Below, piece after piece: positions 20,501 to 26,850 of a DNA stretch of 64,000 nt. Source of the DNA: Sediminicoccus sp. KRV36. GTDB lineage: Bacteria > Pseudomonadota > Alphaproteobacteria > Acetobacterales > Acetobacteraceae. Location: NCBI RefSeq assembly GCF_023243115.1, contig NZ_CP085081.1, forward strand, positions 1 to 64,000. The letters run 5' to 3'. The position numbers and the translations under genes were made by a program. The notes beneath the pieces are model-generated. The model was not told the origin of the DNA, ran no database searches, and saw nothing but the letters and a program-made list of their open reading frames with translations. How positions within the stretch are numbered: the stretch's first letter is position 1; each line of letters starts with the position of its first letter.

Positions 20501-21820
20501 GATATTGACCAGCTCCTGGCGCATGACCCGGCCCTCATCCGGCGGATGCTGGGCGCCGTGATGACGCTGCTCGAAGCCGGGCGGCTGACGCCGATCCCGC
20601 ATCTGGCCTTCGAGGGCGCCCGCGTGGCGGATGCCTTCCGGCTGATGCAGGCCTCCTCCCATATCGGCAAGATCCTGGTGCGGCCGAGCCTGGTGGGCCT
20701 GCCGCCAGCGCCCCCGCCGGCGGTGTTCGAGCCTGCGGCGGGCGTGCATGTGGTCCTGGGTGGGGCCGGTGGGTTTGGCCTGGAGACCGCCCTTTGGCTG
20801 GCGGCACGGGGCGCGCGCAGCGTCGTCGTCGCGTCCCGCCGGGGCGAGGTTGAGCCCGACCAGGATGAGCGCGTCGCGCAGGCGCGCGCGGCCGGCACGG
20901 ATTTCCGGGTGGAGCGCCTGGACGTGACCGAGGCCGACGCGGTGGCGGCCGCCTTTGCCCGCTGGCGGCGCGAATTCGGCGCCATCGCGGGCGTGATCCA
21001 CACCGCTATGGTGCTCGAGGACGGGCTGATCCTGGGGTTGACGCCGGAGAAGATCGCTCGGGTCCTGGCCCCCAAGGTGGCCGGAATCCGCGCCATCGAG
21101 GCGGCGCTGACCGATGACCGGCTGCAATACCTCGTCGCCTATTCCTCGACGACGACCTTCGTCGGCAGCCCGGGGCAATCCGCCTATGTGGTGGGCAACG
21201 CCTTCCTGGAGGGCGTCATGATGGAAATGCGCGGGCGTGGCTGGCCCGCCTTCGCGGTCTGTTGGGGGGCGATTTCCGACGTCGGCGTCATCGCGCGGAC
21301 CAGGGGGCTGGGCGAACGGCTGCGGGCGGCGACGGGCGTGGCCGGGGTGACCTCGGCCGAGGCGCTGGACCATCTGGCGGGCCTGCTGGCCGCACCGGCC
21401 GAGGCGCCGGTGGTGAGCGCCTATTCGGTGATCCGCTGGACACCGGCCGCCAATAAGCTGGCCGTGCTGCGTTCCCCCTATTTCGCCGAGGTGTTTGCCG
21501 AGGTGGGGCAGGCGGGTGACGCCGGCGGCACGGAGATCCCGGATTTCGCCTCGCTTTCCCCGGAGGAGGTGACGGCAGCGCTGCTGGAGATGGTGCGGGG
21601 TGAAGTCGCGCGGATTTTGAGGCTTCCGCCGGATGCCGTTGATCTGGACCGGCCGCTGATCGACATCGGCCTGGATTCATTGATGGCCCTCGAATTGCGC
21701 CTGGGCATGGAAAAGCGCGCGGGGGTGGAGTTGCCGATGACGAGCATGGGCGGGCATCGATCTGTGCGGGACCTGGTGGACCGGATGGCTCAGATGTTGC
21801 CCTCTCGCCGGTCTCATTAA
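14573..21820 (+). CDS. Type I highly reducing polyketide/fatty acid synthase, KS-AT-DH-(psiMT)-ER-KR-ACP
   Basis: One polypeptide of about 2,415 residues carrying a full reducing module (numbers from TTG 14573). KS: Cys178 in DTACSSS, His312 in HGTGT, His350 in SNVGHLES. AT: Ser616 in GHSVGE, His724 in YPFHS, probably malonyl-specific. DH: His925 in LEGHRVDGEVVMP, Asp1088 in YDAAFHG. A region around 1200-1700 has only a degenerate SAM motif (LLEPGLGG near 1367), like the pseudo-methyltransferase of animal FAS. ER: GAAGGVGMAA near 1864. KR: GGAGGFG near 2063, Tyr2205 in SAYVVGN. ACP: Ser2369 in GLDSLMALE. No thioesterase or reductase follows, so release needs a partner in trans; the AONS-family enzyme encoded next is the obvious candidate. 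A TTG at 14510 is an alternative start, but KS homology begins just after 14573. Iterative use is inferred from the single complete module. Confidence 0.95.
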   Translation: MILSFPDPIEILGLSLRLPGAADLQGLWSLLEQGKSSVQDVSPPDRWRPERFLSPDPLARGTTYTFAGGYLDGALQFDAAAFGISRREAEQMDPQQRTLLEVTWEALEDAGIAPSRLAGRRIGVYVGASATDYADVPLLDVGAVDSHFMTGNSLAMVSNRISYALDLKGPSLTIDTACSSSVVAMAQAAAALRDGLIEFAIVGGVNMLSSPAPFIGFSRAGMLSPTGRCRPFSAQADGYVRAEGAVVIILARAGEAIGGGRPRAVLHAIGVNSDGRTNGISLPSLTGQRDLLEALYREAGIAPDALAFVEAHGTGTRVGDPIEARAIGESLGRHRRLPLPVGSVKSNVGHLESASGMAGLAKVVLSLERRRYPGTLYLEEVNPDIDVVALGLAPAASAVELAASGPLLAGLCNYGFGGTNAHAILGNVNKPATQPAAAAPSRFLVISAHGKAALKHLAAAHLPAVEEAGAAAVATEIRLTRERLAHRLVIDLAQGGDVAQALANPELPRPDVAMGEAIARRARVAFVFSGNGSQWPGMGRAAYRGNATFRTVFDELAAGIRAAGGTCPLETMEAEDVAIRLTATSAMQPLLFAIQVALCAALAADGLVPEVVLGHSVGEVAAAAVSGALAMPDAVRLIVQRSAHQEPVRGLGGMAVLGCDGERAAQIIAASGHGDGGGALEIAAHNAPSSTTISGETDALAAVVQAARRARIATVTLDIAYPFHSRALDPEKAGTLAALASLSPREARIPMISTVTGARIDGKALGAAYWWENIRAPILFQAAMASALPEADLFVEIGPRPILLSLLAENARHAGARAAVMGTLNQAPRSDEADPVARIILEAIAKGAPIGLETDGMPIGERLLPQMRWDRQFYLINETTEAYGVYGSSFRGVPTHVLIGSRLAPGGTEWRHVVSIEAQPFLEGHRVDGEVVMPATAYMEMMLAVGREVHGTARLRILDLDILRALSLEPGSPRELSILWNEASRQVEIRSRPRFEAANAFVLHARGVVLVEQAATPTPELPPQGGVMHGQASLYAAAEMCRLGYGGAFRVALSARVTGAVTVTELAPVPADLGFFTDTQVIDPPSYDAAFHGIFLGVPQQPGQVLGELPIRIERLSLYRPGTPITRSVARLVRQTTDARVFDLDLLSAEGELVGQGSGLVMRRLLMSSWREADRIVQTHGEAWQAGPLGLEERLAQVMARRPEEDAALAAARRDLVTLAGEIGAHVVTSLAGQRFSAPDQGGLIAPEGAVVWRALIDSLCDMGRMTEAEEHFQLDAPPGDASLALAEFARRHPGASADLRLAALALDALPALLTGGQVSLPPPELLEALDAASLFAAPSHAALAGIIEELVQGTARPRLRVLLLEPGLGGLLERLLPLVRLGRLSLSVLTADQPGGERLLARLGARELVGLRSPDSGADGRGHDLAVCAAVTPLDGGEPSPLDLLASLGDAAPPLLVAIPAHDPAIDILRATLPGWFRFSLTPEMPVGAWPYPSEADEALASRGFIARQSRQEGPDGARLILAHRARRAERKADPTSFAVCVTGHAPEELAPLREALPGFELRPAADAAEAAALASGLLAPLDYAVILHATQLDLRGADERDALAAGMLRLRELAIALSDSGTACRLYVVVHDAGQAAAQAMAAFVRCLMNEFAAVDVCLLRASPGADLAAALRLHIAQPVLERELLVGAEGIQVPRATRQLTQAPRALEAGERSLLRIGMRGLEDLAWSIAPRAEPGPGEVEVEVAATGLNFRDVMLGLGVLDTEILGEGLTSGSLGFEFAGRVARIGEAVAGLAVGDAVMGFGAQAFASHLTLPAAQVFPAGEDFTTETAASIPVAFITAWYGLIERGGLRRGETVLIQGAAGGVGMAALQVAKAHGAVVIAAAGTAEKRALLRRLGADFVVDSRSADFEAAVLALTGGVDLVLNSVAGDAMRAALRLVKPFGRFIELGKRDYLDNTRLGLRPFVKNITYIGADIDQLLAHDPALIRRMLGAVMTLLEAGRLTPIPHLAFEGARVADAFRLMQASSHIGKILVRPSLVGLPPAPPPAVFEPAAGVHVVLGGAGGFGLETALWLAARGARSVVVASRRGEVEPDQDERVAQARAAGTDFRVERLDVTEADAVAAAFARWRREFGAIAGVIHTAMVLEDGLILGLTPEKIARVLAPKVAGIRAIEAALTDDRLQYLVAYSSTTTFVGSPGQSAYVVGNAFLEGVMMEMRGRGWPAFAVCWGAISDVGVIARTRGLGERLRAATGVAGVTSAEALDHLAGLLAAPAEAPVVSAYSVIRWTPAANKLAVLRSPYFAEVFAEVGQAGDAGGTEIPDFASLSPEEVTAALLEMVRGEVARILRLPPDAVDLDRPLIDIGLDSLMALELRLGMEKRAGVELPMTSMGGHRSVRDLVDRMAQMLPSRRSH

Positions 21821-22130
21821 TTGTTATGTCCTTGATATCAGGGACATAGGCGCCGTCCTGACTCTTTGTGGATGAATTTCAAGATTGTTGCGCTCGCGGC
21901 TGTGGCCTGTTCAGCGACTGCCCACCAAGGAATGCTAGGCCTTGACGCATATTTCATGCATATAAAAAACATGAAAATTCACCACTTCGTCTTTTCGTTG
22001 CCTGCGCCCTGTATTATGAGACATTTTTAGTCGGGCAGAAGGTTCATCAGGTCGGAGCGACACCCGTTGGTTCATCGCAGGTTCAGGCTTTTGAGTTTAT
22101 GCATATTTTTCAGTCGAGGAGGCAGGGTAG
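21821..22130. other. AT-rich intergenic region before the AONS operon
   Basis: About 310 bases, clearly more AT-rich than its surroundings, with no gene seen. Contents: the palindrome at 21825-21848, A/T-rich words near 21950-21975, a -10-like TATTAT at 22012-22017 without a convincing -35, and a direct repeat GGTTCATC at 22041-22048 and 22069-22076. The AONS operon probably has its own regulated promoter here. Confidence 0.45.
21825..21848. promoter_or_regulatory. 24-bp near-perfect palindrome after the synthase gene
   Basis: Starting five bases beyond the synthase stop, TATGTCCTTGAT is followed directly by ATCAGGGACATA. The two halves are complementary except for one wobble pair. It may be a terminator stem without a U-run, or a dyad operator for the downstream operon. 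Confidence 0.45.
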
Positions 22131-23468
22131 ATGAACTTCAGGTCTCCTGTCGCAGGGCTGGAACTCAGCAATTCGAGCCCTGATGAGCAGGGTGAAGCGG
22201 CCTCTCCTGGCCTGAGAAGCGGCCGTCGCCAACCGCGAAGCCGCGCGTTGCGGCCTGGTGCGGTCCAGCATGACACCTCCTTCGAGAGCCTGCCCGCCTA
22301 TCAGGAAATCCTGATGGACCGGCGGATCGGCCCGGCGCTCGGCTTCACCAATCCGTATTACCGTCTCCATGAGGCTCGGGCCGGGGTCACGACCACGATC
22401 GACGGCCGGGAACTCCTCAACTTCGCGAGCTATGACTACCTGGCGCTGAACGGGCACCCCGAAGTCATCGCCGCCCATCGGGAGGCGGCGGATCGCTATG
22501 GGACCAGCGTCTCGGCCAGCCGGATCACCGCGGGCGAGCGTCTGGTCCATCGTGACCTCGAAGCCGCACTCGCCGAGCTGTATCAGGCGGATGACGGTGC
22601 CCTCTTTGTCAGCGGCCATGCCACGGCGGCTTCGATCATCGAGACCATCCTCGGCCCCAAGGATCTGCTGATCCATGACTCGTTGATCCATAACTGCGTG
22701 GTGGTCGGGGCCAAGGGTGCGCGATGTCAGCGCAAATCCTTCCGACACAATGACCTGGATGACCTAGAATCCTACCTGACGCTGACGCGTCACCTGTTTG
22801 ACCGCGTGCTGATCGTCTCCGAGGGCTTGTTTTCCATGGATGGCGACGGGCCGGACCTGTTCCGCCTCGTTGAGATCAAGGAGCGCTTCCAGGCCTGGCT
22901 GATGATGGATGAGGCGCATGCGCTGGGCGTCATCGGCGCGACCGGCAAGGGCATCGCCGAGCATGCTGGCCTGGACCCGCAGCGGGTGGATATCTGGTTC
23001 GGCACCCTGTCCAAGGCCTTGGTCGGATGCGGCGGATATGTCTGTGGCTGCCAGGCCTTGATTGATATCCTCAAGGCGCGGGCACCCGGCCTGGTCTACA
23101 GCGTCGGCATGCCGGCACCTGTGGCGGCGGCGTCGCTCAAGGCGCTGGAGATCATGCGGCGGGAGCCGCAGCGCGTGGCCGTGCTGCAGGCCAACGGAGC
23201 CCATTTCGCCGCCGGTGCGCGGGCGCGTGGCCTTGATATCGGGACCAGCTGGGGCTTCGGGGTCACGCCGGTCATCCTGGGGACGGATATCCGCACCTTC
23301 CGCCTCGCGCAGGACCTTGAGCAGCATGGCGTCTATGTGTTCCCGGTGATCGCGCCTGGCGTGCCGCAGGGCAGTTCGCGGGTGCGCTTCTTCCTCTCCG
23401 CCGCTCATGACACGGCGCAGATTGACGCGGCGCTTGATGCGGTTGTGACGCTCCTCGATCGCCAGTGA
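22131..23468 (+). CDS. AONS-family PLP-dependent acyl-CoA/ACP:amino acid synthase (SPT/RkpG-like)
   Basis: 445 residues of the alpha-oxoamine synthase family, which condenses an acyl thioester with glycine, serine or alanine and releases CO2 and a 3-keto amine. The PLP lysine is Lys295 in GTLSKALVG with a glycine-rich follow-on; Asp260 in MMDEAHALG binds the pyridine nitrogen; SGHATAAS and SRITAGERLVHRDLE are also conserved. About 50 residues precede the catalytic core. AGGAGG lies about 12 bases upstream of the ATG. It follows a synthase with no release domain, so off-loading of an ACP-bound chain is the likely role, as with FUM8 in fumonisin biosynthesis. The amino acid substrate is not visible. 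It is unlikely to be a biotin enzyme, as no bio genes are nearby. Confidence 0.88.
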   Translation: MNFRSPVAGLELSNSSPDEQGEAASPGLRSGRRQPRSRALRPGAVQHDTSFESLPAYQEILMDRRIGPALGFTNPYYRLHEARAGVTTTIDGRELLNFASYDYLALNGHPEVIAAHREAADRYGTSVSASRITAGERLVHRDLEAALAELYQADDGALFVSGHATAASIIETILGPKDLLIHDSLIHNCVVVGAKGARCQRKSFRHNDLDDLESYLTLTRHLFDRVLIVSEGLFSMDGDGPDLFRLVEIKERFQAWLMMDEAHALGVIGATGKGIAEHAGLDPQRVDIWFGTLSKALVGCGGYVCGCQALIDILKARAPGLVYSVGMPAPVAAASLKALEIMRREPQRVAVLQANGAHFAAGARARGLDIGTSWGFGVTPVILGTDIRTFRLAQDLEQHGVYVFPVIAPGVPQGSSRVRFFLSAAHDTAQIDAALDAVVTLLDRQ

Positions 23469-24169
23469 TCCCCAGACGAATCAATTCGGGCATCCTCGCG
23501 GAACCCGAGGGACGGGTCCTTGATGTCCTCGTGGCCCTCGTGCCCCGTTGGGTCAGCCCCGATATGCTCACCGGGCTCGGGATTTTTGGCGCGATGCTCG
23601 GGTGCCTGGGCTTCGCGATGGCGCTGACCAGCGGCGTCTCGCTCTCGCTGGTGGCTGCCGGTTTCGGGTTGAACTGGCTGGGCGATTCCCTCGATGGCAG
23701 GCTTGCACGCCTGCGGCGCACCGAGCGCAGGATTCAGGGTTTCATCCTGGATAACGGCGTGGACCTGATCTCCTATCTGCTGTTGGCGCTTGGCTTTGCG
23801 ATGTCGGGCCTCGTTTCGCTGCCCATCCCCTTCCTGCTGCTGTCGCTTTATGTGCTGCTGAGCAACCTGGCGCTGGCGCGCCTGCTGATCACCGGCGTCC
23901 ACGACCTTGCGATTGATGCGGTGGGCACGACGGAACTGCGTGTCGCCTTTGTGGGCCTTGCGGCTCTCCTGTTCGGATTTCCTGAGTTTTTCAGGGCCTT
24001 GATCCCCCTGCTGGAGATCACTGTCCTGGATTTCCTCTCGCTGTTCTGGGCCAGCCTGATGCTGCTGAACTTCGTCATCGTGCTGCGGCGCGATATTCGC
24101 AACGCGCGGCAGGCCGATGAAAGCCTGGCCAGCCGGCTGGCCCGTGACCCCGAAAGCCTTCCACCATGA
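23465..24169 (+). CDS. CDP-alcohol phosphatidyltransferase family membrane protein
   Basis: 234 residues, mostly hydrophobic, with about six membrane helices. The complete signature D-x2-DG-x2-AR-x8-G-x3-D-x3-D is present (Asp74, Asp77, Gly78, Ala81-Arg82, Gly91, Asp95, Asp99). Such enzymes transfer a phospho-alcohol from a CDP-activated donor to a lipid or alcohol, releasing CMP. The GTG start overlaps the AONS stop (GTGA). In this operon it may place a phosphorylated head group on the amino lipid. Alternatively it could use CDP-diacylglycerol as donor. The head group cannot be told from sequence. Confidence 0.9.
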   Translation: MIPRRINSGILAEPEGRVLDVLVALVPRWVSPDMLTGLGIFGAMLGCLGFAMALTSGVSLSLVAAGFGLNWLGDSLDGRLARLRRTERRIQGFILDNGVDLISYLLLALGFAMSGLVSLPIPFLLLSLYVLLSNLALARLLITGVHDLAIDAVGTTELRVAFVGLAALLFGFPEFFRALIPLLEITVLDFLSLFWASLMLLNFVIVLRRDIRNARQADESLASRLARDPESLPP

Positions 24170-24600
24170 GCATCTGGCGCCAACACACCACGCCCGACGA
24201 GATCCATGCCCGTGCCGAGGGCACCATCAACGGCCTGCTCGGGGTTCGCATCACCGAAATCGGCACCGATTTCGTGCGCGGTGAAATGCCGGTGGATGAG
24301 CGCCATGTGCAGCCCTTCGGCATCATCCATGGCGGCGTCTCCGTCGTGCTGGCGGAAACCTTGGGCAGCCTCGCTTCCATGATGGCTTGCGAGCCGGGTT
24401 TCATGGCGGTGGGGCTCGAGATCAATGCCAACCACCTGCGCCCATTGGCCAAGGGCGGGCGTGCCTTCGGGCTGTGCCGGCCGGTCCGCATCGGGCGCAG
24501 CGTCCATGTCTGGAATATCGAGCTGCGGCGGGAGGATGGGGAATTATTCTGCGTCTCCCGCCTGACCACCGCGATCATCGAGAGGAAGACGCCCGCATGA
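24166..24600 (+). CDS. PaaI-type hotdog thioesterase
   Basis: 144 residues with the hotdog-fold PaaI/DUF4442-type pattern: a MPVDERHVQPFGIIHGG core, the helix VSVVLAETLGSLASM carrying a likely catalytic Glu, and the closing strands VHVWNIELRREDGELFCVS. The family hydrolyses acyl-CoA or acyl-ACP thioesters in the cytoplasm. Its ATG overlaps the preceding stop (ATGA), and its own stop overlaps the asparaginase start. It may edit stalled chains on the large synthase (a type II editing thioesterase role) or release fatty acids; this is inference from context. Confidence 0.85.
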   Translation: MSIWRQHTTPDEIHARAEGTINGLLGVRITEIGTDFVRGEMPVDERHVQPFGIIHGGVSVVLAETLGSLASMMACEPGFMAVGLEINANHLRPLAKGGRAFGLCRPVRIGRSVHVWNIELRREDGELFCVSRLTTAIIERKTPA

Positions 24601-25595
24601 CCAAGCCCCGGATTGCGCTGATCGGCACGGGGGGCACCATCGGCTCGCTCGGCCGGGGCCCCTTCGACATCGCGGATTACGCGACGCTGGGCAATGTGAT
24701 GGATGCCGACCAATTGCTGGCCTATTGGCCCCAGGTGCATGAGGTGGCGGATGTGGTCGCGGTGAAATACGCGGCCGTCCCCTCCACCGCGCTGGGTCCG
24801 AAGCATTGGCTGGAGCTTGTGCTCCTGTGCGATCGCGTGGTGGCCGAAATTCCGGGCCTGGATGGCATCGTCATCACCCATGGCACCGCCACGCTGGAGG
24901 AGACGGCCTATTTCCTCTCCCTCACGGTCAAGGTCGAGGTGCCGGTGGTGGTGGTCGGTGCGCAGCGGCCCTCCTCGGGGCTGTCCTCGGATGCCGGGAT
25001 GAACCTGGCCAATGCCTGCCGCGTGGCGGGTGATCCGCGGGCGCGGGGCCTGGGGGCGCTGGTGCTGCTGAATGACGAGATCCATGCGGCGCGTGAGGTC
25101 ACCAAGACCAGCACCTCCCGCCTGCAAACCTTCCGCAGCCCGGATTTCGGCTGCCTGGGCCATGCTGATGCCGATGCCATCGCCTGGTATCGGCGCCCGC
25201 TGCGCAAGCTGGGGCGGGAGACCGAGTTCGATGTGCGCAAGCTCAGTCAGTTGCCGCGCGTGGATATCGTCTATTGCTATGCCGGTGCCGATGGCGCGGC
25301 GGTGGAGGCATTCCGCGCGGCCGGGGCCGATGGCATGGTCTCCGCCGGGTTCGCGCCGAGCTTCGTCACCCCGGCCCTGGGCGAGGCCATGATCGCCGCC
25401 ATTGCTGCCGGAACGCCCATCGCCGCCAGCACCCGGGCGGGGTCGGGGCGGATGTTCTACACCACCCGCATGCGGGAAGCGGGCTTCCTGAACGCCGACA
25501 ACCTCAACCCGCAGAAAGCGCGCATCCTGTTGATGCTGGGGCTGACCGTGACGCGCGATCCGGCGGAGCTGAACCGGATGTTCGCCGAATACTGA
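24597..25595 (+). CDS. L-asparaginase (type I/II family)
   Basis: 332 residues. Both asparaginase threonine regions are seen: ALIGTGGTIGSLG at the start and GIVITHGTATLEETAYFL around residue 85, with SDAGMNLANA and a late INADN-type motif before the C-terminus. It hydrolyses asparagine to aspartate and ammonia; no signal peptide is seen, so it is probably cytoplasmic. The ATG overlaps the thioesterase stop by four bases. It is thus the fourth coupled gene of the AONS operon, an odd companion for lipid genes. It could be an amidohydrolase acting on a different amide. Confidence 0.88.
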   Translation: MTKPRIALIGTGGTIGSLGRGPFDIADYATLGNVMDADQLLAYWPQVHEVADVVAVKYAAVPSTALGPKHWLELVLLCDRVVAEIPGLDGIVITHGTATLEETAYFLSLTVKVEVPVVVVGAQRPSSGLSSDAGMNLANACRVAGDPRARGLGALVLLNDEIHAAREVTKTSTSRLQTFRSPDFGCLGHADADAIAWYRRPLRKLGRETEFDVRKLSQLPRVDIVYCYAGADGAAVEAFRAAGADGMVSAGFAPSFVTPALGEAMIAAIAAGTPIAASTRAGSGRMFYTTRMREAGFLNADNLNPQKARILLMLGLTVTRDPAELNRMFAEY

Positions 25596-25601
25596 CTGGC
25601 C

Positions 25602-26015
25602 TCAGCCCAGCGTTCCGAAGCCTTCGCGCCATGCCTCCGGCATGGGGGCGGGGCGGCGGGTGGTGCGATCCGTGAAGACGATCACGCTTTCGGCCGTGGC
25701 AAAGCAGCGGCCATTCTCGAACAGCGATTGCGCGATGGTGATGGAGCTGTTCCCCACCTTCGCGATGGCGCTGCCGATCCGCACCGTGCCGGGGTAATGC
25801 ACCTCCGCCAGATACTCGATGATGACGCGGCGCAGCGCGGAGCCCAAGGCCCTCTCGCGCGGAATGCCCGCCACCGCGGAGATGATCTCGCCCCGCCCGG
25901 CCTCGCACAATGCCGCGATCGAGGCGTTGTTCACATGGCCGTTCAGGTCGGTGTCCTGGATGCGGAGCTTTTCCTCCGTCCAGAAGGGGAAATCAGAGCG
26001 CACGCAATCCCGCAT
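25602..26015 (-). CDS. 4HBT-type acyl-CoA thioesterase
   Basis: 137 residues of the 4-hydroxybenzoyl-CoA thioesterase branch of hotdog proteins: EEKLRIQDTDLNGHVNNASI contains the catalytic Asp and the GHVNN turn, followed by VIIEYLAEVHYPG. It should hydrolyse short or aromatic acyl-CoA esters. ATG 26015 or GTG 26003 are both possible; both overlap the end of the lipoprotein gene (stop 25993), showing co-transcription with it. It converges on the asparaginase gene with a 6-base gap. Confidence 0.85.
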   Translation of the reverse strand: MRDCVRSDFPFWTEEKLRIQDTDLNGHVNNASIAALCEAGRGEIISAVAGIPRERALGSALRRVIIEYLAEVHYPGTVRIGSAIAKVGNSSITIAQSLFENGRCFATAESVIVFTDRTTRRPAPMPEAWREGFGTLG

Positions 26016-26373
26016 TGGTGATGCTGATCTGGCTGGCGCGGCAGATATCAACGTTGCGGATTTCGGCCGCGCGGCCGTTCTGCCACACCACGCGGAAATC
26101 ATAGGGACGGGCATTGGCCAGCCGCACATTGGAAGCAGCGCCGGGGCGCAGGACATTCTGGCCGAGGCGATCCGGACCCCAATTTCCGATGGATGTCGGC
26201 GTATAATGCAGGTTGAACACCGTGGCGGAGGAGTTGTTCACGAAGCGAATGCTCGTATCGCAGTTGATGATGCCCGAGGCGACCGGCCCGGAGGCAACAG
26301 GCTGGCGGGTATCAGGCGTGCAGGCACCGAGGAGAACGCCCGCGGCGAGCAGGGCCATGACGGATGATTTCAT
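25993..26373 (-). CDS. Small lipoprotein, family B (NWGxDxLG type)
   Basis: 126 residues starting with a lipoprotein signal (MALLAAGVLLGAC, lipobox LGAC). The mature domain has INCDTSIRFVNNSS, NWGPDRLGQNVLRPG, YDFRVVWQNGRAAEIR and DIC, with two cysteines about 70 residues apart. The neighbour at 26449-26850 and the broken gene at 60935-61313 share this pattern. Start ATG 26373 is set by the signal peptide. An 8-bp inverted repeat (26387-26394 with 26420-26427) lies just upstream of the gene. Function unknown; probably anchored in the periplasm. Confidence 0.78.
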   Translation of the reverse strand: MKSSVMALLAAGVLLGACTPDTRQPVASGPVASGIINCDTSIRFVNNSSATVFNLHYTPTSIGNWGPDRLGQNVLRPGAASNVRLANARPYDFRVVWQNGRAAEIRNVDICRASQISITNAGLRAL

Positions 26374-26448
26374 CACAATTTTTATCCCTGGGACGATTGT
26401 GGCACTTGTGTAACCAAATGTCCCAGGTTGACAAGATGGCAACCCTGC

Positions 26449-26850
26449 TCAGGGAAGGTTGATTCCAAAATTACCGACGCTGACCTGCGTGCCCGAGCAG
26501 ATGGTGATGCGCCTGCGCTCCACCGCCTGCCGGTCCGCCCAGAAAAGCCGCATGTCATAGACGCCCGGCGCGGACGCCCGCAGCGTGCTGGTCCGGCCGG
26601 GAGACAGCACTTCCTGCCCCAGCATGTCGGGGCCCCAATTCGTCAGTGCCGCATCGCGCAGATGGATGCGGGAGATGATCCGTGTCGAAGCGTTGGTCAC
26701 GCGGAAGCTGCCATCGCAGGCAGGCCCACGCGGGGTGGCCGCTGCGGTGCCGGCGGCCCGGGGCTCGGGCGGTTCGGCGGCGCAGCCGCCCAGGCCGAGA
26801 GCGCCCAGTCCCAGGGCGCCGAGCAGCAGCGCCGCTGGCCAGGGCTTCAT
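26449..26850 (-). CDS. Small lipoprotein, family B (NWGxDxLG type)
   Basis: 133 residues with a hydrophobic lipoprotein signal ending in LGLGGC. The mature domain repeats the family B plan: PACDGSFRVTNAS, NWGPDMLGQEVLSPG, YDMRLFWADRQAVERRR and TICSGT. It is clearly paralogous to the gene directly downstream (25993-26373). The ATG overlaps the stop of the RraA-like gene (ATGA), so it is translated with it. Role unknown. Pairing with metabolic genes may be incidental. Confidence 0.78.
   Translation of the reverse strand: MKPWPAALLLGALGLGALGLGGCAAEPPEPRAAGTAAATPRGPACDGSFRVTNASTRIISRIHLRDAALTNWGPDMLGQEVLSPGRTSTLRASAPGVYDMRLFWADRQAVERRRITICSGTQVSVGNFGINLP

Noticed and set aside
22131..23468. bioF (8-amino-7-oxononanoate synthase) or cqsA-type autoinducer synthase
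   Set aside because: No biotin genes or quorum-sensing receptor genes are nearby, whereas a release-domain-free synthase and CDP-alcohol phosphotransferase adjoin it; the context favours lipid synthesis.
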